64,000 bases of DNA from Haploplasma modicum ATCC 29102 (GCF_000687835.1 NZ_JHYB01000002.1:372001-436000); one strand, 5' to 3'; shown: positions 45,470 through 55,358, counted from the stretch's first letter. Notes: a model not told the origin generated them from the letters alone. Translations and numbers: made by a program.

Positions 45470-48061
45470 TTATTTCCATGAACCTGGTAAAAATGTAGTG
45501 AAATCTCTTGATAATGTACCTGAAGTAGTTGTTACTTCAATTGTATATGAAACTGTCATTGAGTGAGTTGGATTTTTAATAATAATACCTGCATTATCTA
45601 AATATTCAGGGTCATTTGAAATTAATTTAATATCTAAAACATTATTAAAGTTTTGAAGTAAATCAAATTCATTTTTCGCAAACTCTTCAAATAATGGAAT
45701 AAATCCACCACGACGCATTGATTGCGGACACTCTTTACCACTAAAATCATTATGATATGCTAATTGACTAAATGGCATATTATATTTTGTCATTAATTCA
45801 GCTGAAATTTTTGCTGTTTTTTGCCATGTTTTCATAATGTTTCCATCTTCGTTAACAGACATTTCAATGCCTATTCCATTTCTATTTCCACCACCAAAGT
45901 ATGTTGATGACTCACCTGGTAGAATTTGCCCATCACCAGCATGATAACCTACTTCATCATATGGTAAATGTTGATAAACAAGTTCACTATCTACTGTCAT
46001 ATGCCATGAAGTATTTAAAACAACACCTTTGTCTGCATTGCTTGATAAGTAATTAGCATGTGATAATGCTCCTGCACCAGCTGCTGTATTTGCTGTTTCA
46101 TGAACAACTATCCAAACAATATTTTCATCATTGAATTTATATTCTTCTTTAATATTTGAGTTCTTCTTAGATCCTGGTCTAATACCTGGACTAACTGGTA
46201 AAAGTTTTGAAGTATTAATTTCGATATCTTCTATTAATAATCTTGATACACTATCATGATGTTTAGCATCATAATTAAATCCTGCCCCATAAACGATAAA
46301 CTCATTAAGTTTTGAAAAGCTTAATTGACGTTTTGTTATAAAGTCTAAAATATTTGCTTCATCTAGCGAGCCGTACGACTCAAATTTAATTTCTTCAAAG
46401 TACGCATCTTCTTCAACTAATGAAGCTTTAATAGTAAACTCACCCTCGCCTATAACTTTAACTAAACCATTTTGATCAACTGTTGCGATTAATTCATTTG
46501 AACTTTCAAATCTAACTGCTTTGTTTTCGTATGTATATGGAAACGGTGTAGCCTTAACAGTAAATTCATCATTAATTTCTAAATCATGTTTAATATTTGA
46601 AGTTTCAAGTTGAATTCCTGGATTTGTCATAATTTCTAGTGTTGTTTTATCATTTTTTGTTCTATCACCAGATGCTTGAGCTGTTAAGACAATAGTTCCT
46701 GATTTAAGTGGTGTTAAATAACTTGTTGTTGTTATTGAAATGTAATTAGGTTTAGATGTTATCCATCTGACAGAATCTGAGGCACTATATGGTAATGTTC
46801 TTACTTCATATCTGTGGTTTTGTCCTAATTCTATTAGTTCAATAGGATTTAATATCTCAACAAAAATTGGAACTTTAGGATTATAATTTTTTTCACTTAA
46901 AATATCTTTTGCATTTTCATAATTTTTTAAAAGTAATGTTTCATTAACATTTTCAAATTTATTTAAATCTAAATTTTTAACACCCCAATAATTAAATGTT
47001 AATTCAAACTTACTTCCCGTATTTAAAATAACCGCTTTTTCGTAGTTAGTTACTTCATTGAATCTCGCATACGCTGTATGTGATCCTTTATTATTTAAAG
47101 GTCCTAAATCAATTACTAAAGCGTTATTTACTTTGTCAATTTTATTTCTATAAAGTAAAATACTTGATTTTGCAGATAATTTAACTATGTTTGAAATATT
47201 TATTGCTTCACCTACATCATTAAATTGATTTTTATTTATATTTGTAACAGTTTCGTTCTTAAACTCTTTAATTGTAATTACTGTTGAATTAATATTTGTA
47301 AACTTATTTTCAACTATATTTAAATCTAGAGCATTATTTACTAATATAAAATCCTGATTAATATTATCCGCTATATTATTACTAAAATTGATTGAATCTA
47401 CATCATTAAAAATCAATTTTGAGTCGTTAATAAATTTAATACCTTCTAACGAAACACTTCCACCTTTAAATTCAAGTGTTCCCTCAAACGTAACATCCTC
47501 ATTTGAAAAGATTGAAAAATCGCCGTTAAAGGAACTATTAACAGAATATGAACCTGATAAAACATGAATAATTGCCTCACTATTAAATACTTCTTCAATT
47601 TCTTCTAGAGTAGAAAATAATGTAACACCAAAAACATATTCAATATCATCTAATAATATCTTATCCCCAGTTTTTGCATCAGCCTTAAGCATTGCCTGAT
47701 TTACTACTTTTATAGTAATACTATCAGTTATAGCAGGACGATCTTTAATTTTGACGGTTAGCTTTGTTTCACCAAGTGATAGAGCTTTAATAATACCATC
47801 TTGTGTGACGCTTAATACTTCCTCATTTTCAACTTCAAAATGAAATATCTCATCTTCTGTATTTTCATCTTTAGTAACTATAATTTGTTTAGAATCACCA
47901 AGTGCAATTAAATCTAAATTTGAAACTTTAATAGACTTCGTTAGTTCTTTTTCTGCCGGAATATTTGGATCTGGATTATCCGGATTTTTTTCTTTTGGTT
48001 TACATGAAACTAGTAAACCCGCACTTAATATAATTCCTAAGATTAATAAAAATTTTTTCAT
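45470..48061 (-). CDS. N-acetylmuramoyl-L-alanine amidase lipoprotein with Ig-like and beta-helix domains
   Basis: 863 residues. Lipobox LVSC anchors it outside the membrane. The order is: a Big_2-type Ig domain (about 40-125), a right-handed beta-helix-like region with repeated IxxNxF patterns (about 135-400), two further Big_2-like domains (about 400-560), then an Amidase_2/PGRP domain (about 630-800) with zinc ligands in VVHETAN, AYHNDFSG and the cysteine of ECPQS, as in T7 lysozyme. It cuts the bond between MurNAc and L-alanine. It stands alone with its own promoter. In a cell without a wall its substrate would be foreign murein. The beta-helix domain may bind glycan. Confidence 0.9.
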   Translation of the reverse strand: MKKFLLILGIILSAGLLVSCKPKEKNPDNPDPNIPAEKELTKSIKVSNLDLIALGDSKQIIVTKDENTEDEIFHFEVENEEVLSVTQDGIIKALSLGETKLTVKIKDRPAITDSITIKVVNQAMLKADAKTGDKILLDDIEYVFGVTLFSTLEEIEEVFNSEAIIHVLSGSYSVNSSFNGDFSIFSNEDVTFEGTLEFKGGSVSLEGIKFINDSKLIFNDVDSINFSNNIADNINQDFILVNNALDLNIVENKFTNINSTVITIKEFKNETVTNINKNQFNDVGEAINISNIVKLSAKSSILLYRNKIDKVNNALVIDLGPLNNKGSHTAYARFNEVTNYEKAVILNTGSKFELTFNYWGVKNLDLNKFENVNETLLLKNYENAKDILSEKNYNPKVPIFVEILNPIELIELGQNHRYEVRTLPYSASDSVRWITSKPNYISITTTSYLTPLKSGTIVLTAQASGDRTKNDKTTLEIMTNPGIQLETSNIKHDLEINDEFTVKATPFPYTYENKAVRFESSNELIATVDQNGLVKVIGEGEFTIKASLVEEDAYFEEIKFESYGSLDEANILDFITKRQLSFSKLNEFIVYGAGFNYDAKHHDSVSRLLIEDIEINTSKLLPVSPGIRPGSKKNSNIKEEYKFNDENIVWIVVHETANTAAGAGALSHANYLSSNADKGVVLNTSWHMTVDSELVYQHLPYDEVGYHAGDGQILPGESSTYFGGGNRNGIGIEMSVNEDGNIMKTWQKTAKISAELMTKYNMPFSQLAYHNDFSGKECPQSMRRGGFIPLFEEFAKNEFDLLQNFNNVLDIKLISNDPEYLDNAGIIIKNPTHSMTVSYTIEVTTTSGTLSRDFTTFLPGSWK

Positions 48062-48070
48062 ACACTACCT

Positions 48071-48112
48071 GTATACTCTATTTGCAATTATAGTATGTTT
48101 ATATGAGTATAC
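48071..48112 (-). promoter_or_regulatory. Amidase promoter flanked by an inverted repeat
   Basis: GTATACTC (48071-48078) and GAGTATAC (48105-48112) are exact inverted copies 26 bases apart, each with the palindrome GTATAC. The minus-strand -10 TATAAT (48087-48092) lies between them. Position suggests a looped or paired repressor site, perhaps for the RpiR-type regulator encoded at 55491. Confidence 0.5.
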
Positions 48113-48154
48113 ATCCTTTCATTTTTTTTACTATAATTTGATTTAACTATTCTT

Positions 48155-49168
48155 TTAACTATTATAAAATAGATTTAATATTCTTTTTCGTGATTCAAAA
48201 ATATTATTTTTATCTCTTGTTGGATGTACACCATTCGACAAGAGAACAAAACCTCTTTTTTCTTTCCGATCAATCCATAAGTTACATCCAGTAAATCCTG
48301 TATGCATAATAAGTTCATTGTTAGTTAGAACTTTTTCTGGATACAGATTATACCCATATGACCTTGCTAGCGTATTACCTTTTAAATCCTTGTTAATATA
48401 TTTTGTGTTAAAGATTAAGTTTTTCATACTATTTGTAAGCAATTTTTCATCTTCTAAAATACTTTTAATAAATAATGCTAAATCATAAGATGTAGAAAAA
48501 ACTCCAGCATGCCCAGATAAACCGTCTAATAATCTTGCCCTTTCATCATGAACTGTGCCAATTAAAAATTGATTGTTGCTACTATCAATTTCTGTTGGAG
48601 CAATATTACTTGAATCTGGTCTATATGAAGTATTAATCATTTTAATTTTATTAAAGATCTTTTCAGATGCAATTTCATCAATTTTTCTACCATATATTTT
48701 TTCAATTATAAAACCTAAAATCATAAAACCTGTATCAGAATAAGTAATACTACTTTTGGGTTCATAAGTTAACTCTTCTGCAAATATCTGTTTAATTAAC
48801 TTTTCTTTCGTATCTATCTTGCTTGCATTTTTAACAACAGGTCCAAGACCTGATGTATGGAACAAGAGATCTTGGATTGTTGTATTTTTGTGTTTATACT
48901 CTGCTAAAATATCACAAACTTTTGAGTTGAAATCAATTTTACCCTCGCTTATAGCTTGTAAAACTAAAGTTGTTGTTGAAACTACTTTACTGAGGGATGC
49001 AATATCATAAATTGTGTTATTTGTATTTGGTTTTTTCTCAGGCAAAAGACTAATTGAACCAACATTTGAACAATTAATATTTCCATCTTCTACTAAGCAA
49101 AAAGTTGCTCCAGGAAAATCATTATTTAAAACACCTTCGTTTAAAATTTCCTTAATTTTTTCAATCAT
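48155..49168 (-). CDS. Serine beta-lactamase-like hydrolase
   Basis: Class C beta-lactamase/DD-peptidase fold (337 aa). Motifs: SLSKVV (Ser-X-X-Lys, about residue 58), YSDTGF (Tyr-X-Asp in place of Tyr-X-Asn) and HTGFTG. No signal peptide, so probably cytoplasmic. A related gene (ybbE) lies in the Bacillus murQ-nagZ-namZ cluster, so the pairing is conserved though its role is unclear; it may trim murein peptides. Start and upstream stop share ATGA. Confidence 0.85.
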   Translation of the reverse strand: MIEKIKEILNEGVLNNDFPGATFCLVEDGNINCSNVGSISLLPEKKPNTNNTIYDIASLSKVVSTTTLVLQAISEGKIDFNSKVCDILAEYKHKNTTIQDLLFHTSGLGPVVKNASKIDTKEKLIKQIFAEELTYEPKSSITYSDTGFMILGFIIEKIYGRKIDEIASEKIFNKIKMINTSYRPDSSNIAPTEIDSSNNQFLIGTVHDERARLLDGLSGHAGVFSTSYDLALFIKSILEDEKLLTNSMKNLIFNTKYINKDLKGNTLARSYGYNLYPEKVLTNNELIMHTGFTGCNLWIDRKEKRGFVLLSNGVHPTRDKNNIFESRKRILNLFYNS

Positions 49169-52100
49169 TTTCTTTTTTTCTTAATAATAATAACTAATAC
49201 AACTCCACTTACTAATACTAATGAAACAGCAGTAATTACTATCGGTAATTTTAAGTCATTTGTTGGTTCAACAGGATCGACTGGATCTGGTCCTGGATTT
49301 TCTGGATCAGTTCCTGGATTTTCAACATCAAGAGTATAATCAACATCTGATTCCCAAGGGAAATCTACAGATTTTGTCCAGTAATATGAATTTAGGAATT
49401 CAAGAGATTTTTTTGTCCCTGTATCTGTTTTATCTAATGTATTATATGTAAAGAATGACATACCTAATAAATTTTCATATTTGCTTAAATATCTTAATTG
49501 TTCAATCATTTCATTTTCATAGCTCCATGACTTATCATTTAGTCTATAAAATCCTTGACCAATAACTAGACCTACACCATTTTTCTCAGTTAAATCATAC
49601 CACCAGTCAACTAAGTCAGCAAATGGAGCAATTGGTGAACCGTTTGCTCTAAAGTTATCAAATTGCCAGTAAAGTTGTGGTGTAACATAATCAAGCCAAC
49701 CTTCTTCTACCCACTTTTTAGAATCAGCAAATTGAGTATCATAACTTTGCATACCGTTGGTTGCTGAACCTGTTCCGTCTGTTCCCTTGTTTCTCCATAT
49801 ACCAAATGGTGAAATACCATACTTGATTTTCTTATTTAGATCGATATTTGCTTTTCTAACAATTTTAGAAACATTTTCAACAACTATATTAACATTTCTT
49901 CTTCTCCAGTTATCTAGAGATTCACCAGCTAATTTATTAGCATCATAAGTTTTCTTATCATTAGCGGCTGGAGTCCCTGCATAACTATAGAAGTAATCAT
50001 CAAAGTGAATTCCATCAATATTATAGTTTTCAACAAGTTCTGTAATAACATTTCCTAAATATTCTTGGACTCTTGGTTCACCAGGATTTAATATTAGAGC
50101 GCCGTTAGTATCTGCAAGTAATAGTTCTGGATTTTGTTTTGCAAAATTATCATCATGTAATGTGCTTATTTGATCTGCAATTGAACCTGTTCCTGTCGCA
50201 ACTCTATACGGATTTAACCATGCATGTAATTCAATTCCTCTTTTATGTGCTTCTTCAATAGCATATGCTAAAACGTCGAAGCCAGGATCTAATCCTTCAG
50301 TTCCTGTTACATATCTTGAATATGGTGCAAATTCTGAATAATAAAATGCATCATTCATTGGTCTTACTTGGAAGAATATGACATTAAACTTATTTTTCTT
50401 GATTTTATCAAATTTTAAACTAATTAATTCTTTGTATTTTTCAACTGTATCCATTTTAGGTAAATCGATATTACTTACTGTTGAAAACCAAATTGCTCTA
50501 ACTTGCTTATCTTTTTCTGTATAGGTAGTTGGTAAGCTAATAATGCTTCCATCTGCTTTCTTGATCTCTTTACCGTCTCTTATTACACGGTCAACATTTA
50601 AATTTATATCAACTTTAATTGTAAATGTCTTCATAATTTCTTCTGAGACTTTACCATTTGGAGCTTTAGCATAATATGTTATACCATTTAGACCATTTTG
50701 ATCAAAAACTATTTCATTTGTATATTTTTTATATGTCCCAACATAATTATTTAAATAATATAATCTATAATATATTTCAACTCCATCTATCATTTCTGCG
50801 AATGTAACTACAACTTTATTTTTATAGTTATCACCTTCTTTAGTTCCTGTAATTGAAATACTTGGTTCTTGTGGTGTTGAATTATCGACATAAATTGTTT
50901 TTGAAGCTATTTCCTTCTTAGCATCTATATTTCTAGCTTCAATTAAATACTTACCGTCTTCTTCTAGTTTAAATCCTGATTTATATGTAATCCAAGCTCC
51001 TGAATTAATACGGTATTCCATTTTTGGAGCTTTTGAAATTAATTCTATTCTTGCATCTGTAAAATATGGATCATTTACATTACTTGAACTAACTACTACA
51101 ATATTTGGCTTTTCAAAGACTTCATCTATAATTGTAAAATCTATTTCTGCAACTTTAGATGGTGTTACTCCATCTAGAGTTCTAGCATATACTATGTGTC
51201 TTGATTTTTTAGTTAATGTAATTGGTCCTTCATATTTAATAAATTCTGCAACACTACCAAGTCCACTCATAATATAATACTCAATATTTTCCGTCTTATT
51301 TGCATTAATTGTTAGTTTAACTTCACCTAAATATTTCCCATCTAGTTCCTTACCTTCAAGAGTGAAAGTTGGTTTATCATTATTAACACGACTTATACTA
51401 ATTGATAACTGTTTAACCTCACTTGAATGAAGGTCACTTGTTTCTGATTTATAGTAAAAATCTTCTGTGCCATGATGACTTAAAGTAACCGGTCCAGTAT
51501 AATCTTTCCATGAATCACTTCCTATTTTATACTTGATAGGACTTGTACTTGAAAGTGTAATAATAACATCTTCAGTATAATATGATCCAACCTTATTACC
51601 TTCAATTGAATGACTTGGTGCCTCTAATGTTAGATTAGAATAATTTGTTGGAACTTTACTTGTCCAATAATTATCTCTAATATAGTTCAATCTGCTATCT
51701 CCTGAAATATTTTTTAAAGAATAAAAAATTGAACCCTTAATTTCTTCAAATTGTGAATTGTAAAGTATTTGATTTGCACGTTCTCTTACAGGCCAATTAG
51801 CATCTGAAACAGAATGACCAATAAATAGATCTACTCCTGTTCCTTTAACTAAATCTACCCACCATTTTACAACATCGGCATATGATGCTGTTGCGTGGGA
51901 AAATTGCCAGTAAACTTGTGGCGCAATATAGTCAAGCCAACCTTCTTCCACCCATTTTTTTGTATCAATAAAATGTGATAAATAATGTTGTTGACCACTT
52001 GTGTTAGATCCATCTGGATAGCTTGATTTATTTTTATAGATTCCTGATGGAGAAATTCCAAATTTTACTCTTTTATTATTTGTTTCATTAAAATCTTTAA

Positions 52101-52923
52101 TATCATAATGAAGTCCTTCAATTAATTTACTAATACTATCTCTTCTAAAATCACCAATTGTACTAAAACCTGAACCATATTTTTTATATGTGTGATTATC
52201 ATCAGCAGTACCTTCAAAATAAAAATAATCATCAAACTGAATTCCATCAATTGTTGGATATTTTTCCATTAATTCGGAAATTACATTTCTAATATAAGTT
52301 CTTACTTCAGGTTCACCTGGATTTAAAATATGTGCTGAGCCACTTTTTATAACTAAATCTTGTCTTTGTCTTGCAAAATTATCCGGATGTAGATTATTTA
52401 ATTGATCCATTGTAAATCCTGCATCACTACTTACACGATAAGGATTTAACCATGCATGAAATTCCATTCCTCGCGCATGAGTTTCTTCAATTAAAAACTT
52501 AACAACATCCCAACCTGGATCGCCACCTTCACTACCTGTTAAATATTTTGAGTAAGCCGCATATTCTGATTCATAAAACGTATCATTCATACCTCTGACT
52601 TGAAACATAATAGCATTTAAGTTATATGATTGAGCTAAATCAAGTTTTTCACGATATGCTTGTTTATATTGTGCTTCGCTCGTATGAAGTGGCATATCTA
52701 TATTCCAAACTGTTGCAATCCAAGCACCACGGAACTCTTTATTTTTTTGTTCATACACCTTTGGTACCATTACAGGTGTGTTATTTCCATCTTTATAAGT
52801 AACAGTTGTTGATCCATTTTTCAAAGGTTCAAGATTCGAGCTTGCTTTAAGATTTTGGACCGTTAGTATTGTAAGAGCAGAAACTAATATAATACCTACA
52901 AAAATTTTAATATATTTATTCAT
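49165..52923 (-). CDS. Membrane-anchored protein with two GHL10 (DigH/YngK-type) glycosidase domains
   Basis: 1252 residues. Signal peptide (about 1-27), GHL10 domain 1 (about 62-425: FRGAWIATVWNIDMP, FQVRGMNDTFYESEY, HAWLNPYR, GIQFDDYFYF), four Ig-like/CHB_HEX_C-type repeats of about 95 residues (425-810), GHL10 domain 2 (about 830-1195: FQVRPMNDAFYYSEF, HAWLNPYR, GIHFDDYFYS), a Pro/Asp/Gly linker, a C-terminal helix and KKKRK. E. coli DigH of this family cuts murein glycan strands stripped of peptides. Here it is tethered outside, matching the amidase that strips peptides. No LPXTG. Confidence 0.9.
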   Translation of the reverse strand: MNKYIKIFVGIILVSALTILTVQNLKASSNLEPLKNGSTTVTYKDGNNTPVMVPKVYEQKNKEFRGAWIATVWNIDMPLHTSEAQYKQAYREKLDLAQSYNLNAIMFQVRGMNDTFYESEYAAYSKYLTGSEGGDPGWDVVKFLIEETHARGMEFHAWLNPYRVSSDAGFTMDQLNNLHPDNFARQRQDLVIKSGSAHILNPGEPEVRTYIRNVISELMEKYPTIDGIQFDDYFYFEGTADDNHTYKKYGSGFSTIGDFRRDSISKLIEGLHYDIKDFNETNNKRVKFGISPSGIYKNKSSYPDGSNTSGQQHYLSHFIDTKKWVEEGWLDYIAPQVYWQFSHATASYADVVKWWVDLVKGTGVDLFIGHSVSDANWPVRERANQILYNSQFEEIKGSIFYSLKNISGDSRLNYIRDNYWTSKVPTNYSNLTLEAPSHSIEGNKVGSYYTEDVIITLSSTSPIKYKIGSDSWKDYTGPVTLSHHGTEDFYYKSETSDLHSSEVKQLSISISRVNNDKPTFTLEGKELDGKYLGEVKLTINANKTENIEYYIMSGLGSVAEFIKYEGPITLTKKSRHIVYARTLDGVTPSKVAEIDFTIIDEVFEKPNIVVVSSSNVNDPYFTDARIELISKAPKMEYRINSGAWITYKSGFKLEEDGKYLIEARNIDAKKEIASKTIYVDNSTPQEPSISITGTKEGDNYKNKVVVTFAEMIDGVEIYYRLYYLNNYVGTYKKYTNEIVFDQNGLNGITYYAKAPNGKVSEEIMKTFTIKVDINLNVDRVIRDGKEIKKADGSIISLPTTYTEKDKQVRAIWFSTVSNIDLPKMDTVEKYKELISLKFDKIKKNKFNVIFFQVRPMNDAFYYSEFAPYSRYVTGTEGLDPGFDVLAYAIEEAHKRGIELHAWLNPYRVATGTGSIADQISTLHDDNFAKQNPELLLADTNGALILNPGEPRVQEYLGNVITELVENYNIDGIHFDDYFYSYAGTPAANDKKTYDANKLAGESLDNWRRRNVNIVVENVSKIVRKANIDLNKKIKYGISPFGIWRNKGTDGTGSATNGMQSYDTQFADSKKWVEEGWLDYVTPQLYWQFDNFRANGSPIAPFADLVDWWYDLTEKNGVGLVIGQGFYRLNDKSWSYENEMIEQLRYLSKYENLLGMSFFTYNTLDKTDTGTKKSLEFLNSYYWTKSVDFPWESDVDYTLDVENPGTDPENPGPDPVDPVEPTNDLKLPIVITAVSLVLVSGVVLVIIIKKKRK

Positions 52924-54136
52924 TTTTACCTCCTAATAGTTTCTTAACTTCTAAAACTCCTGGATAAGAAACTTCTTCTTTATTTTTAAAATTATGATAA
53001 GTGAAAAATACTTCTCCACTAACATTTGGTAAATTATTTACATATTTTATTTGATTTACTACTTCGAGTGGATTTTCATATTCTCCTTCACGACCCTGGC
53101 GATAAATTCCAAGTCCAATATATAGCTTAACATTTGTTCCTTCTACTAAATTATTCCACCACTTTGCAAGGTCTGCAAATGGTGCAACTGGATGTCCAAA
53201 TTCCCAGTATAATTGTGGGACTATATAATCAATATACTCATTTTTAACCCAATCATATGAATCAGCATATTGATTATCATAACTTTGACTTGTAGAAGCT
53301 GCTGAGTTTGATCCTCTTAGATCATTTTTAACACTTCTCCATATTCCAAAAGGCGATAGACCAAATTTTATTTTATTATTTTTGTTTTTAATTTCAACAT
53401 TTAATCTTTTAATAACATCAGTGATATGGAATCTTCTATATTCTTCTAATGATTGACTTTTATTCTCTCTTAATTCAAAGTCACCTAAATCATTGTCATC
53501 TTCACTAAGTGGGGCATATGGATAGAAATAATCATCCCAGTGAATACCAGAAACATCATATTTTTCTACAATTTCCAACATCGAATCAATAATAAACTTT
53601 TTAACTTCTTCTTTTACCGGATTTAAAATAAACTGGTTTTTGCTATCTCTAATTACTAAATCTGGTCTTTTTTTAGCAAAGTTCTTATCACTTAGAGATT
53701 CAATAAATGATTTTTTATCAAGTTCATTATTTAATGATACTCGGTACGGATTACACCATGCATGAATCTCAATCTTTAATTCTTTACCCTTTTTCACTAC
53801 ATACTCTAATACATCGAATAATGGTTCTTTATCTTCTTCCCCCATTATAAATTTACTATATGGATTTAACTCAGATTGATAAAAAGCATCATTTAATGGT
53901 CTTACTTGAAAAAATATTGCATTAATATTAAATTCTTTAGCTACATCAAACATTTCATCTAATTTATTTTTATATGTTAATTCATTTTCCATAATTGGTA
54001 AATCAATATTAACAACGGTAGATACCCAAAATGCTCTCATTTCTTTTTCTTGATATTTTTCTGGAATTACTATTTGCTCATTTGTTTCATAATAACAAAT
54101 TGGCTTTTCCTTTTCTTTATAATAAAATAATTTCAT
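52916..54136 (-). CDS. Cytoplasmic GHL10 (DigH/YngK-type) glycosidase
   Basis: 406 residues with a single GHL10 domain and no signal peptide. Same motif set as the two domains next door: MRAFWVSTVVNIDLP, FQVRPLNDAFYQSEL, HAWCNPYR, GIHWDDYFYPY, and GLSPFGIW. The ATG at 54136 follows AAGGTGAGTGAA; a GTG three codons upstream overlaps that site. Closest in pattern to domain 2 of the large protein, so one probably arose from the other. It may cut imported oligosaccharides before NagZ and NamZ act. Confidence 0.88.
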   Translation of the reverse strand: MKLFYYKEKEKPICYYETNEQIVIPEKYQEKEMRAFWVSTVVNIDLPIMENELTYKNKLDEMFDVAKEFNINAIFFQVRPLNDAFYQSELNPYSKFIMGEEDKEPLFDVLEYVVKKGKELKIEIHAWCNPYRVSLNNELDKKSFIESLSDKNFAKKRPDLVIRDSKNQFILNPVKEEVKKFIIDSMLEIVEKYDVSGIHWDDYFYPYAPLSEDDNDLGDFELRENKSQSLEEYRRFHITDVIKRLNVEIKNKNNKIKFGLSPFGIWRSVKNDLRGSNSAASTSQSYDNQYADSYDWVKNEYIDYIVPQLYWEFGHPVAPFADLAKWWNNLVEGTNVKLYIGLGIYRQGREGEYENPLEVVNQIKYVNNLPNVSGEVFFTYHNFKNKEEVSYPGVLEVKKLLGGKNE

Positions 54137-54191
54137 TTCACTCACCTTAACATTCTATCTTTTAAATATAATGTTTTCCCTTCATATTAAT

Positions 54192-55337
54192 CTATTCTTC
54201 AAAATAATAATTTACTTGACCTAAAATCGCTCTTTTTTTAGCACCTGTCGATGAAATATCATTGCCAGGCAAAAAGTTTAGAGTCTCATTGCCTAAAACG
54301 ATAAATGCAATCGCTTCTTTAAAGTCGCTACTTAAACCATATTTTTCAATTTTTGAAATCTCTGTCTTTACTAATCCCTCTTTAATCTTAGAAATAATAA
54401 ATTCATTGTGGACTCCACCCCCTGAAAAGACTATTTCATCAATTAAACCAAATTCATTTTCTAACTTTTTATATTCATTAATAATTGAGTCTATAGTAAT
54501 TAAACTAAGAGTGGTAATTATATCTTCCTTGCTGCTCTTAACATATTTATCAATTAATTTTTGAGTGTAATTATCACCAAAAATTTCTCTTCCTGTTGTT
54601 TTAGGATAAGGTTTATTAAAGTAATCGAGACTCATCACCTCATCATACATTGCTTGAATGATCTTACCCTTTTTAGCTACACTTCCACAGCAATCATAAT
54701 CTTTGTTAAAAAGTACTTTCATTGCATAATTAATCATCATGTTGGCTGGTCCTGTATCAAATGAGATTGAATTCCCTTTTACAAGTAATGTTAAATTTGA
54801 AATCCCACCTAAATTATGTAATGATATATTTTTGTTGTACTTACTAAAAAATAGTTTATCAAAGTATGAAACTAGTGGTGCACCATTACCATAAGCTGCA
54901 ATGTCTGCGGCTCTAAAATTTGAAACTACTGTTGTTTTTAATCTTTCTGCTAAAACAGAGCCTTCACCAATTTGTAATGTTGATTTGACAAAGTCTTTTG
55001 TAGCATCTGCCTGGTGCCAAATGGTTTGACCATGACTTGCAACAAAATCTATCTCACTTAAATTTATTTTATTTTTTTCTAAAACTTCTAAAACCTTTTC
55101 TGCAAAAAAATCACCTAATTCAAAATTTAGGCTAGTAATTTTTTGTACATTTGATGTCTTTATATCAATAACTTCTTTAATTTTAAGCAAGAGTTCTGGC
55201 TTGAAATCTAATGTCTCACATGCAACTAAATCAATTTCAGTGGTTATACTAGTTCCTTTTATTTTTGCTACTACAATATCTATGCCATCTAGTGATGTAC
55301 CACTCATAATACCAATTGCTAATTTCATTGTTATCAT
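54192..55337 (-). CDS. anmK: Anhydro-N-acetylmuramic acid kinase
   Basis: AnmK (381 aa, normal length) opens and phosphorylates 1,6-anhydroMurNAc to give MurNAc-6-phosphate, the MurQ substrate. Motifs: IMSGTSLDGIDIV (ATP loop), ASHGQTIWHQ, RAADIAAYGNGAPLV, FDTGPANMMINY and VFSGGGVHN. Start is either 55337 or the ATG three codons on (55328), since AAAGGA sits close to the first and far from the second. AnhydroMurNAc is produced by lytic transglycosylases, so the presence of this gene implies feeding on turnover products of other bacteria. First gene of the GHL10 operon. Confidence 0.95.
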   Translation of the reverse strand: MITMKLAIGIMSGTSLDGIDIVVAKIKGTSITTEIDLVACETLDFKPELLLKIKEVIDIKTSNVQKITSLNFELGDFFAEKVLEVLEKNKINLSEIDFVASHGQTIWHQADATKDFVKSTLQIGEGSVLAERLKTTVVSNFRAADIAAYGNGAPLVSYFDKLFFSKYNKNISLHNLGGISNLTLLVKGNSISFDTGPANMMINYAMKVLFNKDYDCCGSVAKKGKIIQAMYDEVMSLDYFNKPYPKTTGREIFGDNYTQKLIDKYVKSSKEDIITTLSLITIDSIINEYKKLENEFGLIDEIVFSGGGVHNEFIISKIKEGLVKTEISKIEKYGLSSDFKEAIAFIVLGNETLNFLPGNDISSTGAKKRAILGQVNYYFEE

Positions 55338-55358
55338 TCATCCTTTGTATCATTATAA

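Noticed and set aside
48120-48175. Direct repeat TTTAACTATT between the amidase and serine hydrolase genes
   Set aside because: Two short AT-rich copies in a very AT-rich gap; no spacing or dyad pattern marks it as functional.
49165-52923. LPXTG-type sorting signal near the C-terminus of the GHL10 protein
   Set aside because: LKLPIV precedes the helix, but there is no LPXTG or close variant; a plain membrane anchor fits better.
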